Below are positions 44,926 to 52,452 of a DNA stretch of 64,000 nucleotides, in pieces (position 1 is the stretch's first letter; the number at the start of each line of letters is the position of its first letter). The notes below the pieces were generated by a model. The model did not search any database. It saw only the letters and a list, made by a program, of their open reading frames with translations, and was not told the origin of the DNA. The stretch lies in the NCBI RefSeq assembly GCF_017161565.1, contig NZ_CP066796.1, positions 1,860,001-1,924,000 of the forward strand. Reading direction: 5' to 3'. The position numbers and the translations under genes were made by a program. Source of the DNA: Erwinia amylovora. GTDB taxonomy: Bacteria; Pseudomonadota; Gammaproteobacteria; Enterobacterales; Enterobacteriaceae.

Positions 44926-45594
44926 TTAGTTACCGAAGTTATCTGTGAAGTTTTTACGTTTTTCGCCAAGGCCAAATGCCGGGCGGGTGACAATACGATA
45001 TTTGGCTCCTACCCCCGAAGGACGAGGGAGCAGGTCAAAGTTATCAAGCAGCAGGCGTAACCTTTCATCGGGGTTAAAATTAAACACGTACCAGATGTAA
45101 GACATATCGAGGGGATCGAGGACAAATACCTTGCCGTTTTCATCGCTGAAGAAACGCTGAAGAAAAGCATTGATATGGGTAATCGTCGGGCTTTTCGTCA
45201 GGGTGAAATAGCGCATTCTCACCAGCAGGCGCTTTTGCGCTGTGGTTAACGTCAGCGAGTAATCAGCATTTCGCCTGAAACTGGAGGTAAAATTGCGCTT
45301 ATTAGCGCCGAACCCATAACCCATTTTATTTTTGTCGCTGGGAGGAACATCAATACCCAGCGGCACATCCAGAATGCGCCCCCATACCGCCAGGCCAAAA
45401 TCATTAGCGGTATCGATATTAAACACATCGCGATACCAGTTACGCCAGAATTCCACCGTTGCCCGGTTGAAATACGCGGATTTATAGTGTGCCAGCGCGT
45501 TAATATTATCCGCATTTTCATACTGCCACAGGATGGCTTTCAGCATGTCGGAATGAAAATTAAGGGATCGCATCGGCCATCTCTGCGGTTTCAT
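44926..45594 (-). CDS. DUF2612-like phage tail protein
   Basis: A 215- to 222-residue phage protein recognisable by SLNFHSDMLKAILWQYENADNI and FWRNWYRDVFNIDTANDFGLAVWGRIL near the N-terminus, then TTAQKRLLVRMRYFTLTKSPTITHINAFLQRFF. This block is found in baseplate-proximal proteins of Mu-/epsilon15-like tails. The start may be the internal ATG at 45573, because the first codons lie at the junction with the integrase fragment, which is read in the opposite direction from 45596. Co-directional with the tail fibre. Confidence 0.75.
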   Translation of the reverse strand: MKPQRWPMRSLNFHSDMLKAILWQYENADNINALAHYKSAYFNRATVEFWRNWYRDVFNIDTANDFGLAVWGRILDVPLGIDVPPSDKNKMGYGFGANKRNFTSSFRRNADYSLTLTTAQKRLLVRMRYFTLTKSPTITHINAFLQRFFSDENGKVFVLDPLDMSYIWYVFNFNPDERLRLLLDNFDLLPRPSGVGAKYRIVTRPAFGLGEKRKNFTDNFGN

Positions 45595-45595
45595 C

Positions 45596-46300
45596 GTGGC
45601 TGAAATTGACCAGCAGCATGGGCCATTATTAAAAAATGAATTCCATCAGTTAATTGATACTGTGCCAGAGAAGCATAGAAACTTATGGCAGGTTGCCGTT
45701 TACACCGGCATTCGTCCCGGTGAGCTTTGTGCGTTAGCGTGGGAAGATATTGATCTGGATAAAGGCGAAATCCACATCAGTCGGAATTTAATACAGCAGG
45801 GTATTTTTGGCCCTCCAAAAACAAAAGCAGGTTACCGGACAATTAAGCTACTCGATCCGGCATGGCGTGCGCTCAAGGCACAAAAAAAACTGACCGGTGC
45901 TTTCCCGAAAACAGACGTGACTATTCATCACCGAGAGTTTGGCAAAACCGAAAAGCAGAAGCTGCACTTCGTGTTTATGCCCCGTCCTGAGCGAGACAGA
46001 CAGTCGCCCCACTACGCCTTAAATTCGATTAAATCACTCTGGGATAGCGCAATACGTAAATCAGGGATCAGACGCCGCCGGCCGTACCAGACGCGCCACA
46101 CCTATGCATGCTGGCTGCTGTCAGCTGGCGCTAACCCCGCCTTTATAGCCAGCCAGATGGGGCATGAGAATGCAGAGATGGTTTATACGGTGTATTCTGC
46201 ATGGATACATGCCCTTGATGGCGATCAGATAGAGTTCCTGAATCAGCGCATCAGTGGATATAATGCCCCCATAGCGCCCCTGCGCGTTAATGTGGCGTAG
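45596..46300 (+). pseudogene. N-terminally truncated tyrosine integrase
   Basis: 234 codons covering the catalytic domain of a phage integrase. The active-site Arg is in VYTGIRPGELCALAWEDIDL, the R-H-T box II in RRPYQTRHTYACWLLSAGANPAFIASQMGHEN, and the nucleophile Tyr in MVYTVYSAWIH. Integrases of this type have about 330-400 residues; the arm-binding and core-binding N-terminal domains are absent. The frame now opens at a GTG where the tail gene begins head-to-head, so a deletion joined the two. It lies 28 bases from attR, the expected place for the integrase that created the insertion. Confidence 0.82.
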
Positions 46301-46328
46301 TTAAGTTACTGTTTTTAAGGCAAAAACA

Positions 46329-46354
46329 ATGAGGAAGCTGTTTGTCCAGTTTTA
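46329..46354 (+). repeat. attR core, 26-bp direct repeat with attL
   Basis: The same 26 bases as 38509-38534, here continuing into the full rstB gene. The base before and the base after differ from attL, fixing the repeat length. Confidence 0.88.
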
Positions 46355-47609
46355 CCTGCTGCTGTTCGTTTGCTTCCTGGTGATGGCGATGCTGGTGGGT
46401 TTGGTTTACAAATTTACCGCCGAGCGCGCCGGGCGTGAGTCGATGAACGACTTGATGAAAAGCTCACTGTATCTGATGCGCAGCGAGCTGCGTGAAATTC
46501 CGCCGCGCGACTGGAACAAAACCATCGATAATCTCGACCTTAACCTGTCGTTTAAGCTGCATATTGAGCCGATGAGCAAATATCAGCTCGATCCGAATAC
46601 CTTACGTCGGCTGCGTTCAGGCGAGATCGTTGCGCTGGATGATGAATATACCTTCCTGCAACATATACCGCGCAGCCACTATGTGCTGGCGGTGGGGCCT
46701 ATCCCCTACCTGTTCTTCCTGCATGAAATGCGCATTCTTGATATTGCGCTGCTGGCATTTATCGGCATCTCCCTCGCCTTTCCGGTATTCATCTGGATGC
46801 GTCCGCACTGGCAAGACATGCTGAAACTGGAAAATGCCGCCCAGCGTCTTGGGCAGGGGCATCTTGATGAGCGAATACATTTCGACAGCGCTTCCAGTTT
46901 GTTACGCCTTGGCGTGGCGTTTAACCAGATGGCGGATAACATTCATACGCTTGTTGCCAGTAAGAAGCAGCTGATTGACGGTATTGCCCACGAGCTGCGT
47001 ACCCCGCTGGTGCGTCTGCGCTACCGACTGGAGATGAGCGATAACCTGACAGATGCGGAGCGGGTGGCGTTAAATCGCGATATTGGCCAGCTGGAATCGC
47101 TGATTGAGGAGCTGCTTACTTTTGCTCGTCTTGACCGTCCCGAAGTCAGACTGAACCTGCAAACCCTCGATCTCGCCCAGTGGTTGCAGGAGCGTTTACA
47201 CGACATCCGAACGGTAAACCCGGAGTATGAGATTGAACTGACTACGTCGCAGCGCGAAAACAGGGGCATCGCTGATACCCGGCTGATGGAGCGCGTGCTG
47301 GATAATCTGGTCAACAATGCTTTGCGCTATGCCGAAAAACATTTGCGGGTTGGACTGTGGTTTGACGGTAACACGGCCTGTATTCAGGTTGAAGATGATG
47401 GGCCGGGCATCCCGCTTGATCAACGCGAACGGGTTTTCGAACCCTTCGTCCGGCTTGACCCCAGTCGTGACCGCGCCACCGGAGGCTGCGGCCTCGGCCT
47501 GGCGATTGTTCATTCTATTGCTCAGGCTTTTGGCGGCTATGTCACTATCGACAGTAGCCCACTGGGCGGTGCCAGCATACGTTTTTGCTGGCCTGCTGCG
47601 CTCAACTAA
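46329..47609 (+). CDS. rstB: Sensor histidine kinase RstB
   Basis: A 426-residue inner-membrane kinase, partner of RstA. It has a first helix (residues about 8-28, YLLLFVCFLVMAMLVGLVY), a periplasmic sensor of about 110 residues, a second helix (about 136-156), HAMP, the H-box with phosphorylated His in DGIAHELRTPLVRLRYRLEM, and ATPase boxes VLDNLVNNALRYA, DDGPGIP and GGCGLGLAIVHSI. The gene is complete because the island restored its first codons through attR. It no longer overlaps rstA, however. Its upstream region and ribosome site (TTTAAGGCAAAAACA) are now supplied by the end of the island, so its expression is probably uncoupled from rstA. Confidence 0.95.
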   Translation: MRKLFVQFYLLLFVCFLVMAMLVGLVYKFTAERAGRESMNDLMKSSLYLMRSELREIPPRDWNKTIDNLDLNLSFKLHIEPMSKYQLDPNTLRRLRSGEIVALDDEYTFLQHIPRSHYVLAVGPIPYLFFLHEMRILDIALLAFIGISLAFPVFIWMRPHWQDMLKLENAAQRLGQGHLDERIHFDSASSLLRLGVAFNQMADNIHTLVASKKQLIDGIAHELRTPLVRLRYRLEMSDNLTDAERVALNRDIGQLESLIEELLTFARLDRPEVRLNLQTLDLAQWLQERLHDIRTVNPEYEIELTTSQRENRGIADTRLMERVLDNLVNNALRYAEKHLRVGLWFDGNTACIQVEDDGPGIPLDQRERVFEPFVRLDPSRDRATGGCGLGLAIVHSIAQAFGGYVTIDSSPLGGASIRFCWPAALN

Positions 47610-47624
47610 CTTTTAAGGAACGCT

Positions 47625-49109
47625 ATGTCTTCTGCCTATACTAATCTGACACGTACATTCCAGCGTCTTTCCCGTTTTGGGCATTTGTCTGCCATAGCCG
47701 GATGGGACATGCAAACAATGATGCCAGCCGGAGGAAGCCGCGCACGCGGCGCAGCCCTTGCCGAGATGAGCGTGCTGCGCCATGAAATCTTGACCGCCAG
47801 ACAGGTGGGAGAATGGTTGCAGCAGGCGCAGCAAGAAAATCTGGATGACGTAGCGCAAGCTAACCTTTATGAAATGCAGCGCGCCTGGCAGCAGGCCTCG
47901 CTGTTACCTGCTTCGCTGGTCGAAGCTAAGTCCATTGCCGGCTCGCGCTGCGAGCATGCCTGGCGTCAGCAACGACCGGCGAATGACTGGCAGGGTTTCG
48001 CCGCTAATCTGAAAGAGGTAGTGAAACTCAGCCGTGAGGAGGCGGAAATCCGTTCTCAGGCCAATGGATGCTCAGGCTACGATGCCCTGCTGGACATTTT
48101 CGAACCCGGCATGACCAGTGCGCAACTGGATAAAACCTTTGGCGATCTTAAACAGTGGCTACCTAACCTGCTGCAGCAAATTGTCGATCGGCAGGCCGGC
48201 GAGAGCGTAGTCCGTCCTTCCGGCCCGTTCCCGCAGGCGAGCCAACAGCAGCTCGGGCTGGCCATCATGCAGCAGCTGGGTTTTGATTTCAATGCGGGTC
48301 GTCTGGACATCAGCGCCCACCCGTTTTGCGGCGGTGTTCCGCAGGATGTTCGCATCACCACCCGCTATAGCGAAGCAGAATTTATCAGTGCCATGATGGG
48401 GGTGATCCACGAGACCGGCCATGCGCGTTATGAGCAAAACCTGCCGCAGCAGTGGGCCGATCAGCCCGTTGCATTAGCCCGCTCGACGGCGATCCACGAA
48501 TCGCAAAGCCTGTTCTTCGAAAAACAACTTGGTCGTAGTGCGGAATTCCTCAGCCTGATCCATCCGCAAGTCATCAGGCACCTCGGTGAGCGTCCAGGGA
48601 TGGATCCCGATAACTTCATTGCCCTTAATCTGCGTGTTAAGCCGGGACTTATCCGCGTCGATGCTGATGAAGTCAGTTATCCTGCCCATGTAATACTACG
48701 CTATGAAATTGAACGGGCGCTGATTGCCGGGGAAATTGAAGTCGACGATATTCCGTCGCTATGGGATGAGAAAATGTTCACCCTGCTGGGTCTGGATACG
48801 CACGGTAACTATCGTGACGGTTGCATGCAGGATATTCACTGGACCGACGGTGCCTTCGGATATTTCCCAACTTATACCCTCGGCGCAATGTATGCCGCAC
48901 AGCTGTTCCAGGCGTTGAAACGCGCTATTCCGCAGGTGGCTGAAAATATTCGTTGCGGCGATTTGCAGCCGGTATTTGACTGGTTACAGCAAAACATCTG
49001 GCAGCATGGAAGCCGATTCAGTACCCGCCAGCTGATTGAGAATGCCACAGGAGAGGACCTCAATGTCAGGTATTTCCGTCAGCACCTGGAGCAGCGCTAC
49101 CTGAAATAA
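47625..49109 (+). CDS. M32 metallocarboxypeptidase (Taq type)
   Basis: A 494-residue cytosolic zinc carboxypeptidase of family M32. The zinc motif HExxH is visible as GVIHETGHARYEQ, with the third ligand Glu expected in TAIHESQSLFFE. LRYEIERALIAGEIEVDDIPSLWDEKM and YFPTYTLGAMYAAQLF are family blocks, and length is typical (about 495-510). It removes C-terminal residues with broad specificity in peptide turnover. It starts 15 bases after rstB with TAAGGA before the ATG and may be co-transcribed with it. Confidence 0.92.
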   Translation: MSSAYTNLTRTFQRLSRFGHLSAIAGWDMQTMMPAGGSRARGAALAEMSVLRHEILTARQVGEWLQQAQQENLDDVAQANLYEMQRAWQQASLLPASLVEAKSIAGSRCEHAWRQQRPANDWQGFAANLKEVVKLSREEAEIRSQANGCSGYDALLDIFEPGMTSAQLDKTFGDLKQWLPNLLQQIVDRQAGESVVRPSGPFPQASQQQLGLAIMQQLGFDFNAGRLDISAHPFCGGVPQDVRITTRYSEAEFISAMMGVIHETGHARYEQNLPQQWADQPVALARSTAIHESQSLFFEKQLGRSAEFLSLIHPQVIRHLGERPGMDPDNFIALNLRVKPGLIRVDADEVSYPAHVILRYEIERALIAGEIEVDDIPSLWDEKMFTLLGLDTHGNYRDGCMQDIHWTDGAFGYFPTYTLGAMYAAQLFQALKRAIPQVAENIRCGDLQPVFDWLQQNIWQHGSRFSTRQLIENATGEDLNVRYFRQHLEQRYLK

Positions 49110-49809
49110 TGGCGTTCTGAATTCAGGTCAATGATTTTAACTATCTGCACATAGCCTGTTTAAAGGCTGTGTGCTGCTCAGGCTGGATTTCCGTTGCAAT
49201 ACTGATCCTGTCTGCACGCTGCGGATCTGACACAAAATTCTTTCTCATCACTGGCTAACTCTGTTGAAAAGGGGCACAGCCTCCCTTGTTTAAGGTATTA
49301 GATTATTTTCAGTGCGTGGGTGTCCGGTGTGAAGCCGCTGGGGCAGACGCGGTGGATATCACCCCTCCTTGATAGCCGGCATACGGTTCCTTAATCTTGT
49401 CAGAAACGTTGATTTCAGCTGGTCTTTTCATGAAATTAATGCGGGAAGTTTTCTCACCGCAAGTAAGAGCAACAAGCTTAGCCATGGGCTGACCATTCCG
49501 GGCAATGAGGTATTCCTATCAAGTCGCAGCGACATTGACACCAGCTGGAAAGGTGCGCCTTTGCAGCGTAAATATTCTGCTTTCGCATAAACCCACCTTT
49601 TCAGATCGGTGAGTTGGTCTGCCAGGTGAGTCTGGTTAAGGTAAAGTCGTTGTTCAAAAAAAATCATTCCCGGGCCGGTCAGTGCAACACGGTACAGGTA
49701 AGCGTAAAACCAGAACCGGCTGATTAAGCGCCCGGCTCACTTGCCGTAATGCTAACGTCTGAACCCGGTTTGGCGTTGATCCCCAATTTCTCCCCCTCTT
49801 CCCCGTTTG
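49110..49809. other. Intergenic, no gene recognised
   Basis: About 700 bases between the M32 peptidase and the asr promoter. Short frames on both strands have no family features. A degraded gene cannot be excluded. Confidence 0.5.
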
Positions 49810-49823
49810 TACAATCGGTTACA
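49810..49823 (+). promoter_or_regulatory. Near-consensus RstA box upstream of asr
   Basis: TACAATCGGTTACA matches the RstA consensus TACATNTNGTTACA at 10 of 12 fixed positions. It lies 120 bases before the asr start and about 42 bases before a plausible -10 TATAGT (49866-49871), fitting the known acid-induced control of asr by RstBA. Confidence 0.72.
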
Positions 49824-49929
49824 CGCCGAAACCAAACACTCACGGAAAGCTTTCTGCCGTTGACATATAGTCTTTTCACCGGCCCCGCAGTGGGCTGACA
49901 GATGAACTTAAACACTTGAGGGTTTTGCA

Positions 49930-50358
49930 ATGAAAAAATTATTAGCTCTGGTCGTCGCCGCTACAATGGGTCTGTCTTCAGTTGCATTCGCTGCTGAAAC
50001 CACTGCCGCACCGGCACCTGCTGCTACAACCACTGCAGCACCGGCTAAAGCACCTGTTAAGCATGTTAAGAAACATAAGAAAGCTGTAGAACAGAAAGCC
50101 CAGGCGGCTAAAAAGCATCATAAAGCGACCAAGCCAGTAGCACAGAAAGCTCAGGCGGCTAAAAAGCACCATAAAGCGACCAAGCCAGTAGCACAGAAAG
50201 CTCAGGCGGCTAAAAAGCACCATAAAGCGACCAAGCCAGTAGCACAGAAAGCTCAGGCGGCTAAAAAGCACCATAAAGCGACTAAGCCAGTAGCACAGAA
50301 AGCTCAGGCGGCTAAAAAGCACCATAAAGCCGTGAAGAAAACCGCCACTAAAGCGTAA
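49930..50358 (+). CDS. asr: Acid shock protein Asr
   Basis: A 142-residue secreted, highly basic repeat protein. A signal peptide (residues 1 to about 21, ending AFA) precedes an Ala/Thr/Pro-rich stretch. Four to five near-identical 17-residue repeats of the form [17 protein letters not shown] then follow, each encoded by 51 bases. Asr is periplasmic, strongly induced by low pH through RstA, and is thought to protect envelope proteins. Copy number of the repeat varies between species; E. coli Asr is shorter (about 102). A strong hairpin terminator follows at 50406-50430. Confidence 0.95.
   Translation: MKKLLALVVAATMGLSSVAFAAETTAAPAPAATTTAAPAKAPVKHVKKHKKAVEQKAQAAKKHHKATKPVAQKAQAAKKHHKATKPVAQKAQAAKKHHKATKPVAQKAQAAKKHHKATKPVAQKAQAAKKHHKAVKKTATKA
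50092..50331 (+). repeat. Tandem 51-bp repeats within asr
   Basis: Units start at 50092, 50143, 50194 and 50245, with a partial one from 50296. Units 2-4 are nearly identical at the DNA level, so recent slippage or recombination is likely. Confidence 0.88.
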
Positions 50359-50405
50359 TTTGTTCAGCCAGGGTGTCCGTCACCTTTTGCAACATCGTCA
50401 ACACA

Positions 50406-50430
50406 ACACCCGGTTATGCCGGGTGTTTCT
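50406..50430 (+). terminator. Intrinsic terminator after asr
   Basis: Stem ACACCCGG (50406-50413) and CCGGGTGT (50419-50426) with loop TTATG and a following TTCTTT. Partial read-through could reach ydgU, which starts 15 bases later. Confidence 0.8.
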
Positions 50431-50444
50431 TTAAGGAGTTTCGG

Positions 50445-50528
50445 ATGATGGTGCGTCGCTATTTATTCGAAATCATTCTGGTGGTCATGATTGTCTGTGG
50501 TATCGTTGCTGCCAGCTTTTACTGGTAA
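50445..50528 (+). CDS. ydgU: Small membrane protein YdgU
   Basis: A 27-residue single-helix membrane protein: MMVRRYLFEIILVVMIVCG then IVAASFYW, a basic N-terminus and one hydrophobic span. AAGGAG lies 6 bases before the first ATG. The location immediately after asr and before ydgD matches the E. coli small gene ydgU. The function is unknown. Confidence 0.75.
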   Translation: MMVRRYLFEIILVVMIVCGIVAASFYW

Positions 50529-50643
50529 CAGATGTTACTAGCGTGCTGATATTCTGGATTAATCTCCCATTTTCAGCGTCGGCCGTCTATAGTTACTGCA
50601 CTTACGGAATCTTGAACCAACGCGCTTTAAGCCTGAGAAAAAT

Positions 50644-51450
50644 ATGCGCCTGACAGCTGTGTTATTAGTGGGTTGCTTTGCCTGTTCATTTTATACTCAT
50701 GCCGATGAGGATACCCGCAACGAGGCGGACACAACCACGCTGTTTTTTGGTAAAGACAACCGTCAACCGGTTGATAATACCGCTCACCCCCCCTGGGAAG
50801 CCATTGGTCAGCTGGAAACGGCAAGCGGCAATCTGTGCAGCGCCACGCTGATCGCCCCCAACCTTGCTCTCACTGCAGGGCACTGTCTGCTTTCACCACC
50901 GGGCAGGCTTGATAAAGCCGTGGCACTGCGTTTTATTGCCAATACTAAAGGCGGCTGGCGTTACGAAATCCATGACATTGAAGCGCGCGTGGACCCGGCT
51001 TTGGGAAGGAAACTAAAAGCCGACGGTGACGGCTGGATTGTCCCCTCCTCTGCGGCACCTTATGACTTTGGGTTGATAATTCTGCGTAACCCCCCTTCGG
51101 GGATCGTTCCGCTGCCGCTGTTTTCAGGCTCACGTCAGGATCTGACCTCGGCACTCAAAGAAAGCGGGCGGCAGATCACTCAGGCAGGGTATCCGGAAGA
51201 TCATCTTGATACGCTCTATGCGCACAATGACTGTATGGTTACCGGCTGGGCGCAGAAAGCCGTGCTTTCACACCAGTGTGATACGCTGCCGGGCGATAGT
51301 GGCTCCCCGCTGCTGCTTAAAGTGAACGGTGAGTGGAAATTGATCGGTGTACAAAGCTCGGCGCCTGCCGCTAAAGACCGCTATCTCGCCGATAACCGCG
51401 CCATTGCGGTTACCGCTTTTCGTGACAGCCTGGACGCGCTGGCCCAATAA
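50644..51450 (+). CDS. ydgD: Trypsin-like serine protease YdgD
   Basis: A 268-residue S1-family protease with a signal peptide (residues 1 to about 20, ending THA), so periplasmic or exported. Catalytic His is in LTAGHCLL, Asp in [10 protein letters not shown] and Ser in [16 protein letters not shown]. The pre-activation stretch [20 protein letters not shown] is typical of the V8/trypsin-like bacterial branch. Gene order asr-ydgU-ydgD is as in E. coli. The physiological substrate is not known. Confidence 0.9.
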   Translation: MRLTAVLLVGCFACSFYTHADEDTRNEADTTTLFFGKDNRQPVDNTAHPPWEAIGQLETASGNLCSATLIAPNLALTAGHCLLSPPGRLDKAVALRFIANTKGGWRYEIHDIEARVDPALGRKLKADGDGWIVPSSAAPYDFGLIILRNPPSGIVPLPLFSGSRQDLTSALKESGRQITQAGYPEDHLDTLYAHNDCMVTGWAQKAVLSHQCDTLPGDSGSPLLLKVNGEWKLIGVQSSAPAAKDRYLADNRAIAVTAFRDSLDALAQ

Positions 51451-51540
51451 TCACAGGATTTATCGTAATAAACGGGATTTTACGACGCGGGGAATTGATT
51501 GACAATGTAGCCGAATTTGACATCAATCAAGGAAGACGTG

Positions 51541-52410
51541 ATGAAAACACTCACCCTCGCCGCACTTGCGCTTCTGCTGGCAGGCTGTGTCGGCGAGCCC
51601 CGAAACGGCGGCAATCGCCCTGGCTATCTGCTGAATAGTGAATACCCTTCTACAAGCCAAAATGAGCGCGTGCGCTTTCTGGTCCTGCACTACACCGCTG
51701 CCGATGATGCTGTATCGTTGCGCTTACTGACTCAGGGAGTCGTCAGCGCCCATTACCTTGTCCCATCCGCCGTCGATCCCTCAATGAAACGACGTACTGT
51801 CTATCAACTGGTACCGGAGGATAAACGTGCATGGCATGCCGGAGTGAGTAACTGGAACGGGCGCAGTAATCTTAACGACAGCTCGATTGGCATCGAAATT
51901 GTCCATCCAGGCTTCATCGACAGCAGTGACGGAAGGTATTGGTACCCGTGGGATGCTCAGCAGGTCAGGCTGGTTGCCAGCCTGGCGCAAGACGTTATTC
52001 AGCGTTATGCCATCACCCCGGACAACGTGGTGGCACATAGCGATATTGCGCCTGGCCGTAAATTTGACCCGGGTCCGCTCTTCCCGTGGCAACAGCTGGC
52101 AGAACAGGGCATCGGCGCCTGGCCGGACAGCACCACCGTTCAGCACTATCTAGCTGGCCGGTCTCACTTTGCTGCCGGTTCCGTCCGCAAAATTCAAACC
52201 GACCTGGCCAGCTACGGCTACACCATTCCGCAAACCGGCATAGGGGATGAAAAAACGCGCAAGGCAATTGCTGCGTTTCAAATGCATTTCCGCCCGACCA
52301 ATTTCAGCGGCGTGGCAGACGCAGAAACCGAAGCGATTGCCGCGGCGTTGGTAGCAAAGTACCGGATGTCCGGTAGAATAATGCCACAAGAAAACGATGT
52401 GGCGCTCTGA
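51541..52410 (+). CDS. amiD: N-acetylmuramoyl-L-alanine amidase AmiD (outer-membrane lipoprotein)
   Basis: A 289-residue lipoprotein amidase. The start at 51541 gives a signal peptide with lipobox LLAGC (Cys18); the residue after it is Val, so outer-membrane sorting is expected. The amidase-2 domain shows zinc ligands in RFLVLHYTA and VVAHSDIAPGRKFDPG, with AWHAGVSNWNGRSNLNDSSIGIE between. A C-terminal peptidoglycan-binding domain follows (IQTDLASYGYTI...KTRKAIAAFQMHF). It cleaves amide bonds between MurNAc (or anhydro-MurNAc) and peptide and helps recycle the wall. Convergent with hrpA. Confidence 0.92.
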   Translation: MKTLTLAALALLLAGCVGEPRNGGNRPGYLLNSEYPSTSQNERVRFLVLHYTAADDAVSLRLLTQGVVSAHYLVPSAVDPSMKRRTVYQLVPEDKRAWHAGVSNWNGRSNLNDSSIGIEIVHPGFIDSSDGRYWYPWDAQQVRLVASLAQDVIQRYAITPDNVVAHSDIAPGRKFDPGPLFPWQQLAEQGIGAWPDSTTVQHYLAGRSHFAAGSVRKIQTDLASYGYTIPQTGIGDEKTRKAIAAFQMHFRPTNFSGVADAETEAIAAALVAKYRMSGRIMPQENDVAL

Positions 52411-52424
52411 AGCGCAATGGATGC

Positions 52425-52446
52425 TGCCAGCTCCGCGGTGCTGGCA
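52425..52446. terminator. Hairpin between amiD and hrpA
   Basis: TGCCAGC (52425-52431) pairs with GCTGGCA (52440-52446) around an 8-base loop between the two convergent stops. No clear T-run follows. Confidence 0.45.
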
Positions 52447-52452
52447 ACGTCA

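Larger units (their letters stand above)
38509..46354. mobile_element. Decayed prophage-like island inserted at the 5' end of rstB
   Basis: An insertion of about 7.8 kb bounded by the 26-base direct repeat that forms the first codons of rstB (38509-38534 and 46329-46354). Contents in order: hicAB, an acyltransferase and a truncated tail fibre; a degenerate PAAR/effector operon; an internal att-like site; a scarred hicB end; a second acetyltransferase and a full tail fibre; a tail protein; and an N-truncated tyrosine integrase next to attR. Head, capsid, replication and lysis genes are missing, so it cannot form phage. Duplicated ends (38525-38768 and 43022-43264) indicate two related elements inserted in tandem at one site, then reduced by deletion. 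Confidence 0.85.

Noticed and set aside
49369..49667. Overlapping frames on both strands between the M32 peptidase and asr
   Set aside because: No recognisable domain, signal or ribosome site; both are explained by chance openness in non-coding DNA.
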